DNA from: Thermatribacter sp048814795
GTDB taxonomy: Bacteria; Atribacterota; Atribacteria; Atribacterales; Thermatribacteraceae
Direction: 5' to 3'
NCBI GenBank assembly: GCA_048814795.1
Contig: CP184673.1
Coordinates: 2,046,001 to 2,110,000, forward strand
Length of the DNA: 64,000 nucleotides
Every line of letters starts with the position of its first letter. Within the stretch, counting starts at the first letter, position 1. Positions 42,633 to 50,105 of this stretch are shown piece by piece. Under the pieces are notes generated by a model, which saw only the letters and a list, made by a program, of their open reading frames with translations, did no database searches and had not been told where the DNA came from. The translations under genes were made by a program, and so were the position numbers.

Positions 42633-43253
42633 CTACGATTTTTCTATCTGTTCACCGTAGCCCAGCTCTTTATTGAGCAACCACATTCTCTGATAACTCG
42701 TAGACACGCCTCGAGCACCACAGCGCAAAATTCTTATTACCTCACTCTTTCTACGAACAAAACCACCGCAAATAAGTGGAGGAAGTTCTTGCAGAGGAAG
42801 AGCTTTGCTTACGTGAGGAAAAATAACCCCAGGCAGAATTTCCAGAGCATCCGGAGAAACTTCCCGAACCACACGCAATGCAGTACGCAGGGATTCGCTG
42901 TCTATAAGGAACAACCTGAAAATGGTCAAAAAACCGGCCTTGCGTGCCAGAGTTAAAGTACGCAAGCGGGTGGTGATGACTCCGCTAACTGCTGGGAATT
43001 TTTCTTTTAAAAATAAAAGACCACTTTCATCGGAAGCAATGCCTCCAAAAAGATCCATGTGCACAAACAAGAAAGGCCGGTACTCCTTAAACAGAGAAGA
43101 AATAGCCTCCAGGTTCTGAACATTTCCCTCCAGAAGAAAGAAAATCGCACAAAGGTCCAGAGGGACCTTCTGGCTAACCATCAAATCCAGGTTAGAAGGA
43201 CGTAAAGCACCAATAATTGGCTTTTTCTTTAAGCTCTCCAGAAATACACTCAT
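42633..43253 (-). CDS. glpP: Glycerol-3-phosphate-responsive antiterminator GlpP
   Basis: About 206 residues. RNA-binding antiterminator family with a TIM-barrel-like fold: SLKKKPIIGALRPSNLDLM, FVHMDLFGGIASDESGLLFL, TTRLRTLTLARKAG and the ending ICGGFVRRKSEVIRILRCGA. In B. subtilis GlpP with glycerol-3-phosphate prevents termination in glp leaders. ATG 43253 gives the standard N-terminus. Upstream, between promoter and ATG, lies a strong terminator hairpin whose right arm contains the likely ribosome site (GGAAGG), so GlpP probably controls its own operon. Confidence 0.92.
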   Translation of the reverse strand: MSVFLESLKKKPIIGALRPSNLDLMVSQKVPLDLCAIFFLLEGNVQNLEAISSLFKEYRPFLFVHMDLFGGIASDESGLLFLKEKFPAVSGVITTRLRTLTLARKAGFLTIFRLFLIDSESLRTALRVVREVSPDALEILPGVIFPHVSKALPLQELPPLICGGFVRRKSEVIRILRCGARGVSTSYQRMWLLNKELGYGEQIEKS

Positions 43254-43257
43254 TGCA

Positions 43258-43299
43258 AAAATAAAAGCCTTCCAGAAAAAAACACTTCTGGAAGGCTTT
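43258..43299 (-). terminator. Leader terminator/attenuator of the glpP operon
   Basis: Perfect 14-bp stem on the minus strand (AAAGCCTTCCAGAA with TTCTGGAAGGCTTT), 8-nt loop, followed by TATTTTT. It lies between the -10 element (43328-43323) and the glpP ATG (43253). Confidence 0.85.
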
Positions 43300-43322
43300 C
43301 TCCTTTTCTCCACGCCTTTCAC

Positions 43323-43328
43323 ATTATA
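43323..43328 (-). promoter_or_regulatory. -10 element of the glpP operon
   Basis: Consensus TATAAT. The -35 is loose (TTGCAG at 20 bp or a poor hexamer at 17 bp). The predicted start at about 43316 gives a 60-nt leader containing the attenuator. Confidence 0.6.
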
Positions 43329-43380
43329 ACATACTTTACAGAATTTGTCTGCAAGCTGGAGAGCAAATCAAGCTTATTCA

Positions 43381-43530
43381 GTGACGTCCTCCCCCTAATG
43401 AATTAGGGGGCATCCCAGCGTGGGATAGCGGCACACGCCGCAGGTTAGCCAGCATTCCCCGGTCTACCCGGATCATCACCTTGGCCTTAAGGGGTGTCAC
43501 GCTCCCCTTTCTCCCGGGGTCATGCCCCGA
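43381..43530 (-). ncRNA. Predicted omega RNA (reRNA) of TnpB copy 1
   Basis: In known TnpB systems the guide RNA scaffold is transcribed from the 3' part of tnpB through the right end. Here that region is GC-rich with several hairpins, e.g. ATCCCA-GCG-TGGGAT and the CCCCCTAAT stem. The exact start is not determinable by eye; the guide would be the flanking DNA just past GTCAC. Confidence 0.4.
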
Positions 43531-44638
43531 GAGCATCGAGCGCTTTCGCGGCTATGTTTATTGCCCCCACCCTGTCCGCATCAGACTGGTATCCACACTT
43601 TACGCATTTAAACCAGCCTTGGATCTTCCGGTTATACCGGGAAACATTCCCGCACTTCGGACAAGTCTTGGAGGTCTCCTTGGGATCGACGTAGATTACA
43701 GGCACTCCGGCAAGGGCTGCCTTGTATTCGATGAACGAGGCCAGCTCCTTAAAGTTCCACCCGGACATCATCCGGTTGAACTTCTTTGATCCTTTGGTCC
43801 GCTCGCGGATACCCAGCAGGTTCTCAAGCGCGATGGCTTTGCCCTCAGCTTTTGTTATTTCAACTATGCGCTTTGAGATGCAGTGGTTGATATACCGCAT
43901 CCACCTTGTTTCGCGGCCGGCTTCTTTCTTGACTCGGGAAAGCCTGCCCGATTGCTGAAGGGCTCTTCGCCGCTGTGCCCACCGTTCCTTGCGCCATCTG
44001 ACCTGGCGACCGTCAAAAAAGATGTTATGGGACAGCACGGCAAGCTTTACTATGCCGAAGTCGACCCCGATTACGCCGCACGGCTCGTTTAAGTGAGTCT
44101 CATATACTAATGATATGGCAGCATACCACTCTCCCTCTTTACCATGCCATATCTCCATGGACCCTTGTTGGCAGGAACCTCCTGCCAGGTCCTGGAGCCT
44201 TTTTGCATGGTATTTAGAAGTGGCAATGGGCACTGCTATCTGGCTCCTGCCGGAGGAGACGGGGAACTTAATGACCCATGTGCCTGACGGCAGCTGATGT
44301 ATTGAATAGCAGTCCTGCCGCACCATTACCGGAACTATCCGGTCAAATTTGGGCAGGCTGGATTTCTTGCCATTTTTTGTGCGGGAAAGGTATGAGCGAT
44401 AAGCTGAGAGTGCTTTGAGCATGGCGCACTGGAGTGTAGCACGGTTGAGGTCGAATAGTTCACAGGCTTTGTGGTAGGTTTCCCGGTTTAACTTTGCCCT
44501 GCTGGTAGTGTTCAAAGTTTCGGCCTGCTTTTGGAACCAGGCGCAGGCTTTTCGATATGTTTCCAGCATGCGAACCATCTTCTCCAGTTTGCCTTTGTTT
44601 GGGGATAGGAGTTTTACCTTTAGTGTTACTGTCTGCAT
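43520..44638 (-). CDS. tnpB: TnpB-family RNA-guided nuclease (copy 1)
   Basis: 372 residues. RuvC acidic residues at GVDFG (Asp193), LENLLG (Glu272) and SDADRVGAIN (Asp355, where the usual following residues N-A-A are V-G-A). Zinc ribbon CPKC (326-329) and CVKC (345-348). TnpB is an omega-RNA-guided DNA nuclease that helps retain the element after transposition. Length is normal for a compact TnpB and the frame is intact. The protein is identical to copy 2 at 46801-47919. Confidence 0.93.
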   Translation of the reverse strand: MQTVTLKVKLLSPNKGKLEKMVRMLETYRKACAWFQKQAETLNTTSRAKLNRETYHKACELFDLNRATLQCAMLKALSAYRSYLSRTKNGKKSSLPKFDRIVPVMVRQDCYSIHQLPSGTWVIKFPVSSGRSQIAVPIATSKYHAKRLQDLAGGSCQQGSMEIWHGKEGEWYAAISLVYETHLNEPCGVIGVDFGIVKLAVLSHNIFFDGRQVRWRKERWAQRRRALQQSGRLSRVKKEAGRETRWMRYINHCISKRIVEITKAEGKAIALENLLGIRERTKGSKKFNRMMSGWNFKELASFIEYKAALAGVPVIYVDPKETSKTCPKCGNVSRYNRKIQGWFKCVKCGYQSDADRVGAINIAAKALDALGA

Positions 44639-44790
44639 ATAGTATCTCCTCCAGTTTACTTAAGTTTCAGCATAACCGGAGAAAAATAGCAAGTCGCCAT
44701 TCATCTCCCGATTAAAATCGGGGGCATTCTGGCGGGATTTTTGTAAAACCCCAGCCCTTCCTATTTTTTCTGAAAACAAAGAACAAAGGG

Positions 44791-44976
44791 CTAATCCTTC
44801 TTGAAATTAAGCGCAGAAAGAAAAATTATTACCAGTAACACAAAATAGACCCAGATAAAATGCCTGGTCCAAAAAGAATCAGGATAATCCTGAACCAGCT
44901 TGATATATAAAAAGGGAGCAAAAATTACCAGAAAAACCATGGTGGTGATCATTCTTAGTGGAGAAAACATCTTCAT
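44791..44976 (-). CDS. Small two-helix membrane protein
   Basis: 61 residues with two hydrophobic helices (ITTMVFLVIFAPFLYIKLV, FIWVYFVLLVIIFLSAL). The ATG overlaps the TGA of the PHP gene (ATGA), which supports real translation by coupling. No family recognised. The TnpB element is inserted 48 bp downstream. Confidence 0.65.
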   Translation of the reverse strand: MKMFSPLRMITTMVFLVIFAPFLYIKLVQDYPDSFWTRHFIWVYFVLLVIIFLSALNFKKD

Positions 44977-45779
44977 GTTAGACGGTATTCCCTGACAATG
45001 CGTTTCGAAAAAGCAACCAGGCTTTCAAACCCCGCTTTTTTCAGAATTTCCCGGGCCCGGTCAAAGTTTTTTCCCACATCATCAGGACGATGAGCGTCAG
45101 AGCCTAAACAAAACTTTATTCCCATCCGTTGAGCACGTTTCAAAATAGAAAAAGAAGGGTACGCCTCTCTGACCATTTTTCTCCATCCTGCAGTGTTCAG
45201 CTCGAGTGCCATACCCATATCGGCACATACCCGAAGTGCCTCTTCTTCTTCGGGAATAGGCCGAGTGGGGAAAAATCCAAACTTTTTGGGAAGATCAAAA
45301 TGAGCAACAGCGTCAAAAAAACCGGTCTTCATCCCTTCAATCAAAATCCGATAATACTTTTTATAAACCAGGTCTACCGGATAGCGTTCAAAAAAGCGAA
45401 TATATCTGGGATTATCAAAAGCCCAACCATCTATAAAATGAACCGAAAGCAAAAGATAATCCCAATCAAACCCTTCCAGCAAACTTACCAGCGCCTTCTC
45501 TTTTCCCGGGATATAATCCACTTCCAGACCCAAACGAATCTCAATAATCCCCCGGTAGGTTTCCTTGAGTTTTTCTACTTCCTCAACATACAGACTCAGT
45601 TCTTCCTCAGGAATAGCCGCAAATCTCTTTCGGAGGTGAGAAGGGAGAAAATATTGAGGAGAATGTCCCGAAAAACCAATCTCAGAAAGACCTACTTCGA
45701 TAGCTTTCTGCACATAATCTTGATAGTCACCCTGGGCATCTCCACAACGAAAAGTATGAATGTGATAATCGCAGAGCAT
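44973..45779 (-). CDS. PHP-domain phosphoesterase (histidinol-phosphatase HisK family)
   Basis: About 268 residues. Metal-binding motifs of the PHP domain: DYHIHTFRCGD near the N-terminus, EIGFSGHSP, GLEVDYIPG, LLLSVHFIDG, DAVAHFDLPKKFG, and CLGSDAHRPDDVG at the end. Similar to HisK-type histidinol-phosphatases; PHP enzymes also hydrolyse other phosphate esters and no his genes are nearby, so the substrate is open. ATG 45779 follows GGGGT. Downstream of a terminator for hup. Confidence 0.85.
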   Translation of the reverse strand: MLCDYHIHTFRCGDAQGDYQDYVQKAIEVGLSEIGFSGHSPQYFLPSHLRKRFAAIPEEELSLYVEEVEKLKETYRGIIEIRLGLEVDYIPGKEKALVSLLEGFDWDYLLLSVHFIDGWAFDNPRYIRFFERYPVDLVYKKYYRILIEGMKTGFFDAVAHFDLPKKFGFFPTRPIPEEEEALRVCADMGMALELNTAGWRKMVREAYPSFSILKRAQRMGIKFCLGSDAHRPDDVGKNFDRAREILKKAGFESLVAFSKRIVREYRLT

Positions 45780-45794
45780 AACCACAAACCCCAC

Positions 45795-45823
45795 AAAAAA
45801 GGAGGGAATAAATCCCTCCTTTT
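45795..45823 (-). terminator. Intrinsic terminator after hup
   Basis: 11-bp stem AAAAGGAGGGA/TCCCTCCTTTT with a 5-nt loop and TTTTTT on the minus strand, 50 bp past the hup stop. Confidence 0.85.
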
Positions 45824-45872
45824 CAAAAACATTTTTCCTTAGCGAAAAAGACCTATCGCCTGCAGTAATCGC

Positions 45873-46160
45873 TTATTTGACTGCGTCTCTCAACATTTTG
45901 CCGGGACGGAAATAAGGAACCTTGGCAGCAGGAATGACAATCTCCTTACCGGTTTGCGGATTACGTCCCCTGCGGCTTGCCCTTTCCTTGACGCCAAAAG
46001 TACCAAAACCTACCAATTGCACCTTTCCATTCTTTTTTAATTCGTTCTCTACTACCCTCAAGAAAACATCTACCACTTTTGCAGTATCTTTTTTAGTAAT
46101 GTTAACCCCTTCCTTCTTCAACTCCTCAACCAGTACACTCACAAATTCCTGTTTGTTCAC
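45873..46160 (-). CDS. hup: HU-family DNA-binding protein
   Basis: 95 residues. Nucleoid protein that bends DNA: NKQEFVSVLVEELKKEG at the start, VQLVGFGTFGVKERASRRGR and the DNA-intercalating arm RNPQTGKEIVIPAAKVPYFR. GTG start with GGGGGG upstream. A clear terminator follows. Confidence 0.96.
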   Translation of the reverse strand: MNKQEFVSVLVEELKKEGVNITKKDTAKVVDVFLRVVENELKKNGKVQLVGFGTFGVKERASRRGRNPQTGKEIVIPAAKVPYFRPGKMLRDAVK

Positions 46161-46203
46161 CCTAAAACCCCCCTTTTAATAAGTTTAATATTTTCGTTTC
46201 CCC

Positions 46204-46464
46204 TTACGCCGGAAGCACGATAAAACGTATTGCAGTTTTTTCTGTGTCATCAATTTTTACATCCACAAACGCTGGAATACAAACCAGATCAATGCCACTC
46301 GGCGCCAGGTATCCCCTTGCAATGGCTATTGCCTTCACTGCCTGATTTACAGCTCCTGCTCCCACTGCTTGCATTTCTGCTCTCCCGTGCTCACGTATTA
46401 CACCAGTCAGTGCTCCTGCTAGAGCTGCCGGTCTCGTTCTCGATGAGATCTTCAAGAGCTCCAT
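46204..46464 (-). CDS. spoVS: Stage V sporulation protein S (SpoVS)-like
   Basis: 86 residues, full length. Highly conserved Alba-like fold protein: MELLKISSRTRPAALAGAL, GAGAVNQAVKAIAIARGYL and PSGIDLVCIPAFVDVKI are near-identical to Bacillus and Thermus SpoVS. Probably a nucleic-acid-binding regulator; it also occurs in non-sporulating thermophiles, so it is not evidence for spores. GGGGAGG 7 nt before the ATG. Own promoter upstream; hup follows. Confidence 0.93.
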   Translation of the reverse strand: MELLKISSRTRPAALAGALTGVIREHGRAEMQAVGAGAVNQAVKAIAIARGYLAPSGIDLVCIPAFVDVKIDDTEKTAIRFIVLPA

Positions 46465-46553
46465 AAATGAACCTCCCCAAGTTTAACTATGCTGCTTCTA
46501 AGGGATATCTCCTTTCCCGGACCAGGGAAACAGCTATCCCTCCTCAAATAGCT

Positions 46554-46582
46554 ATTGTAAGTCATGTTGCCTTTTTTGTCAC
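46554..46582 (-). promoter_or_regulatory. Promoter of spoVS
   Basis: GTGACA (46582-46577), 17 bp, TACAAT (46559-46554). Confidence 0.6.
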
Positions 46583-46585
46583 TAT

Positions 46586-46601
46586 TTTTGAGGCCTCAAA
46601 A
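46586..46601. terminator. 16-bp palindrome, probable original nudix terminator
   Basis: TTTTGAGGCCTCAAAA, preceded on the minus strand by an AGTTTTTTTAAAAAAACT-like AT hairpin. It follows what would have been the nudix stop before the IS inserted. Confidence 0.35.
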
Positions 46602-46661
46602 CAAATTTTCTTCAGTTTTTTTAAAAAACTGCAGCAAAACTCTCTTAAACTGAATCTCCCC

Positions 46662-46811
46662 GTGACATCCTCCCCCTAATGAATTAGGGGGCATCCCAGC
46701 GTGGGATAGCGGCACACGCCGCAGGTTAGCCAGCATTCCCCGGTCTACCCGGATCATCACCTTGGCCTTAAGGGGTGTCACGCTCCCCTTTCTCCCGGGG
46801 TCATGCCCCGA
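46662..46811 (-). ncRNA. Predicted omega RNA (reRNA) of TnpB copy 2
   Basis: Same scaffold region as in copy 1; the guide would differ because the flank past GTCAC is different (GGGGAGATTCAG). Confidence 0.4.
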
Positions 46812-47919
46812 GAGCATCGAGCGCTTTCGCGGCTATGTTTATTGCCCCCACCCTGTCCGCATCAGACTGGTATCCACACTTTACGCATTTAAACCAGCCT
46901 TGGATCTTCCGGTTATACCGGGAAACATTCCCGCACTTCGGACAAGTCTTGGAGGTCTCCTTGGGATCGACGTAGATTACAGGCACTCCGGCAAGGGCTG
47001 CCTTGTATTCGATGAACGAGGCCAGCTCCTTAAAGTTCCACCCGGACATCATCCGGTTGAACTTCTTTGATCCTTTGGTCCGCTCGCGGATACCCAGCAG
47101 GTTCTCAAGCGCGATGGCTTTGCCCTCAGCTTTTGTTATTTCAACTATGCGCTTTGAGATGCAGTGGTTGATATACCGCATCCACCTTGTTTCGCGGCCG
47201 GCTTCTTTCTTGACTCGGGAAAGCCTGCCCGATTGCTGAAGGGCTCTTCGCCGCTGTGCCCACCGTTCCTTGCGCCATCTGACCTGGCGACCGTCAAAAA
47301 AGATGTTATGGGACAGCACGGCAAGCTTTACTATGCCGAAGTCGACCCCGATTACGCCGCACGGCTCGTTTAAGTGAGTCTCATATACTAATGATATGGC
47401 AGCATACCACTCTCCCTCTTTACCATGCCATATCTCCATGGACCCTTGTTGGCAGGAACCTCCTGCCAGGTCCTGGAGCCTTTTTGCATGGTATTTAGAA
47501 GTGGCAATGGGCACTGCTATCTGGCTCCTGCCGGAGGAGACGGGGAACTTAATGACCCATGTGCCTGACGGCAGCTGATGTATTGAATAGCAGTCCTGCC
47601 GCACCATTACCGGAACTATCCGGTCAAATTTGGGCAGGCTGGATTTCTTGCCATTTTTTGTGCGGGAAAGGTATGAGCGATAAGCTGAGAGTGCTTTGAG
47701 CATGGCGCACTGGAGTGTAGCACGGTTGAGGTCGAATAGTTCACAGGCTTTGTGGTAGGTTTCCCGGTTTAACTTTGCCCTGCTGGTAGTGTTCAAAGTT
47801 TCGGCCTGCTTTTGGAACCAGGCGCAGGCTTTTCGATATGTTTCCAGCATGCGAACCATCTTCTCCAGTTTGCCTTTGTTTGGGGATAGGAGTTTTACCT
47901 TTAGTGTTACTGTCTGCAT
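46801..47919 (-). CDS. tnpB: TnpB-family RNA-guided nuclease (copy 2)
   Basis: 372 residues, identical in translation to copy 1, so with the same intact RuvC residues (Asp193, Glu272, Asp355) and zinc ribbon. Its ATG is preceded by AGGAGATACT. Identity implies recent duplication or gene conversion. Confidence 0.93.
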   Translation of the reverse strand: MQTVTLKVKLLSPNKGKLEKMVRMLETYRKACAWFQKQAETLNTTSRAKLNRETYHKACELFDLNRATLQCAMLKALSAYRSYLSRTKNGKKSSLPKFDRIVPVMVRQDCYSIHQLPSGTWVIKFPVSSGRSQIAVPIATSKYHAKRLQDLAGGSCQQGSMEIWHGKEGEWYAAISLVYETHLNEPCGVIGVDFGIVKLAVLSHNIFFDGRQVRWRKERWAQRRRALQQSGRLSRVKKEAGRETRWMRYINHCISKRIVEITKAEGKAIALENLLGIRERTKGSKKFNRMMSGWNFKELASFIEYKAALAGVPVIYVDPKETSKTCPKCGNVSRYNRKIQGWFKCVKCGYQSDADRVGAINIAAKALDALGA

Positions 47920-47940
47920 ATAGTATCTCCTCCAGTTTAC

Positions 47941-48441
47941 TTAAGTTTCAGCATAACCGGAGAAAAATAGCAAGTCGCCATTCATCTCCCGATTAAAATC
48001 GGGGGCATTCTGGCGGGATTTTTGTAAAATACTCTTTGACTTGGCGAGCAGCTCTCTCTCGTTGGGATAAGTCAGTTTTTGATTAGCCTCATCAAGCAAG
48101 CACCAAGCAACCTGTTCCACCTCATGAAAATCTGGAAAGGCCTCCTCAGAACCCAGGGGTTCTGCCACAAAATAGTGAACCGTCTCGTAAAGAAGAAAAC
48201 CATCCCGCTGATAAGAATAGGAAATCTGTCCGGCCTTTCCTTTCAAACGAACCTTCAAACCAGTTTCCTCGAGTATCTCACGCACGGCGCAGTCTTCAAG
48301 TTTTTCTCCTTCCTCAAGATGACCCTTGGGAAGGGTCCAGACACCCGAACCTTTCTTTTGAATTAGCAAAACCTCCGTGCCTTTGTCACCCTGGCGAACA
48401 ACGATTCCACCCGCAGCAACAACTTCTTTTTTCTTCTCCAC
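47941..48441 (-). CDS. Nudix hydrolase with IS-derived C-terminus
   Basis: About 166 residues. Nudix box GHLEEGEKLEDCAVREILEE (GX5EX7REUXEEXGU complete with TGL), preceded by GVWTLPK. Related to Ap4A/NTP pyrophosphatases. GTG 48441 follows GGGGGAT by 6 nt; the frame extends upstream into the neighbour but lacks a start there. The last 25 or so residues (after SKSIL) are read from the left end of TnpB copy 2. Joining the DNA across the element restores SKSILRGDSV and a stop, so only the tail was replaced and the enzyme is probably still active. Confidence 0.85.
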   Translation of the reverse strand: MEKKKEVVAAGGIVVRQGDKGTEVLLIQKKGSGVWTLPKGHLEEGEKLEDCAVREILEETGLKVRLKGKAGQISYSYQRDGFLLYETVHYFVAEPLGSEEAFPDFHEVEQVAWCLLDEANQKLTYPNERELLAKSKSILQKSRQNAPDFNREMNGDLLFFSGYAET

Positions 48442-48463
48442 GATAATCCCCCGATAAAAAGAA

Positions 48464-49342
48464 TTACACTGGCTGAGGTGTCTTCTGTAAACCTCTCTGT
48501 AAAACAAGTGCCCCCTGGGATACTTCAAGTTCCCGCGCTACTGGAACACACTTGGCCTTCAAAAGAAAGTATACCCTGTCTCTCTCCCAGGAACTTAGAC
48601 TTTCAAAATTGGCCTGCCCTTTGGAAATAACCAGGTCTGCTTCTTGCCAAACTTTTCTTACTTCAGGCAAAGCTTTTTCTAAATCGATACCTATCTCTGC
48701 CCTACCCGTGGTTATGACCTCAGCTATCTGGTCCAGGCCTGCCTCTTTTGCATCAGAAAGTGTAGCATCATTAGACATGGGGCCACCCTTAACTACAAAA
48801 AAGACTTTTTTGGAGGGCGTGATCTCTTCCAGAAAAACTTTATCGAAAACCACTTCACCAGCGTTATCTGCCGCATAAAAAATACACTTTGCCTTTTTCA
48901 GGTCTTCCAAGAAGGCCTCCAGATGGCACCTGCCCCAGCCTTCCTCAGTAACCTGAGCCAAAATCTTTTCAGGACTTATCTCCCGATATACCCCGAGATC
49001 AATAATGTTACCAGCAATGGCTACCTTCACTGCTCGCTCCAATCTTTCCCCAGATGAACCACCTTCCACAAAGGCCTTCAGGTGAGGATAAAGCTGTAAG
49101 GCAATTCGATTATATTTTCTTTTTTCCTCTTTATAAATATCATCCACGCCAGTCATCTTCTTGGCAACCTGATGAGCAAGAGAAGTCATATAGGCCGGGG
49201 TCCAGTCAGGATCTGCACCGGCAAAAAGCCTGCACACTTCCTGAGAAATTCGCCAGACTAATTCTTTATCTGCTCCAGCAAGAAGCGCTGCCTCTTGCGC
49301 CTGTCGAACATTACAAGGAAAACATTCTAACTGTGCTTTCAT
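48464..49342 (-). CDS. DUF89/ARMT1-like damage-control phosphatase
   Basis: 292 residues. N-terminal CFPCNVRQ motif (subfamily I), central FYAADNAGEVVFDK and KGGPMSNDATLSDAKEAGL, and VISKGQANFESLS near the end, which provide the metal/phosphate site (Asp, Asn, Asp). Known members hydrolyse damaged or surplus phosphometabolites. It overlaps the open frame of the nudix gene, whose functional start is just downstream: a house-cleaning pair. ATG start. Confidence 0.88.
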   Translation of the reverse strand: MKAQLECFPCNVRQAQEAALLAGADKELVWRISQEVCRLFAGADPDWTPAYMTSLAHQVAKKMTGVDDIYKEEKRKYNRIALQLYPHLKAFVEGGSSGERLERAVKVAIAGNIIDLGVYREISPEKILAQVTEEGWGRCHLEAFLEDLKKAKCIFYAADNAGEVVFDKVFLEEITPSKKVFFVVKGGPMSNDATLSDAKEAGLDQIAEVITTGRAEIGIDLEKALPEVRKVWQEADLVISKGQANFESLSSWERDRVYFLLKAKCVPVARELEVSQGALVLQRGLQKTPQPV

Positions 49343-49357
49343 GAGTTACAGCACCCC

Positions 49358-50056
49358 CTACTTTCCATTCTTGCCATTGATACGAACTTCTTTGCCTTTA
49401 CTGGCCTCGGCACTTCTGAAAAACTGCTGTAGCTGTTGTTCATTACCTAAAATGTAAATTATATCCCCTTTCAGCAACATTTCGTCTGCTGAAGGAGAAA
49501 CAATATACTCCTCACCCCGTTTAATAGCCAGCACATTTATGCCGTATTTATTACGCAACTGGGCCTTGCCAAGCGTTAAACCGTACAAAAAGGGAGGAAC
49601 TCTGGATTCCACAATGTTGTATCCCGGAAAAAGTTCCTCAGTACGAATGGCGTTGGGAAGAGCCAGAGTTTTGGCTAATTTGAAGGCCATATCCTGCTCG
49701 GGGAAAATTACCCGGTCCGCTCCAATCTTACTGAGAATCTTGCCATGCATTTTGTTGATAGCCCGAGCAATAATAAAGGGCACACCCAGTTCTTTTAGAG
49801 TAATGGTGGTTAAAACGCTGGATTGAATATCATCACCAATACTTACCACAGCGACATCAAAATTCTTAATGCCCAGCGCCTCCAGCACTTTCTCATCAGT
49901 AGTATCGGCCTGGACAACTTCGGTTATCTTGCCAGCAAGCTCTTTAACCGGTTCCTCTTTGATATCAACTCCCAAAACAGTAAAACCCAGCTTATAGAGA
50001 TCCATAGCTAAACTGCTCCCAAAAACTCCCAAACCAAACACTGCAATCTGCCGCAT
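49358..50056 (-). CDS. ktrA: KtrA/TrkA-family regulatory subunit of potassium uptake
   Basis: 232 residues. N-terminal RCK domain with NAD/ATP-binding motif VFGLGVFGSSLAMDLYKLG and acidic VLGVDIKEE; C-terminal RCK_C domain from about residue 140 (GLTLGKAQLRNKYGINVLAI, DIIYILGNEQQL). It gates the KtrB-type channel, whose gene is at the start of the window, far from here. GGAGG 9 nt before the ATG. Confidence 0.93.
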   Translation of the reverse strand: MRQIAVFGLGVFGSSLAMDLYKLGFTVLGVDIKEEPVKELAGKITEVVQADTTDEKVLEALGIKNFDVAVVSIGDDIQSSVLTTITLKELGVPFIIARAINKMHGKILSKIGADRVIFPEQDMAFKLAKTLALPNAIRTEELFPGYNIVESRVPPFLYGLTLGKAQLRNKYGINVLAIKRGEEYIVSPSADEMLLKGDIIYILGNEQQLQQFFRSAEASKGKEVRINGKNGK

Positions 50057-50105
50057 ACCGGCTTACCTCCAGAACTATTAAAAACCGGAAAATTGGTTAA
50101 TTCAT

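Larger units (their letters stand above)
43381..44742 (-). mobile_element. IS200/IS605-group element, tnpB only (copy 1)
   Basis: About 1362 bp, present twice in the window. In tnpB orientation the left end starts with AAAAATCCCGCC right after a TTAC tetranucleotide (44746-44743) and carries hairpin CCCGATT-TT-AATCGGG. The right end carries CCCCCTAAT-TC-ATTAGGGGG and finishes GTCAC. Subterminal hairpins, insertion after TTAC, no terminal inverted repeats and no target duplication are IS605-family traits. No tnpA is present, so it must be mobilised in trans. Confidence 0.9.
46662..48023 (-). mobile_element. IS200/IS605-group element, tnpB only (copy 2)
   Basis: Same element as copy 1 at +3281; the one difference I saw is A at 46667 for G at 43386, next to the right end. 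Again inserted directly after TTAC (48027-48024), here inside the 3' end of the nudix gene. Confidence 0.9.

Noticed and set aside
43381..44742. IscB or Cas12 effector
   Set aside because: 372 residues with RuvC and zinc ribbon but no HNH and no cas genes; ends and TTAC target mark an IS605-group TnpB element.
46596..46817. 73-codon frame across the end of TnpB copy 2
   Set aside because: Spans the element boundary, reading the guide-RNA region plus flank; not a gene.
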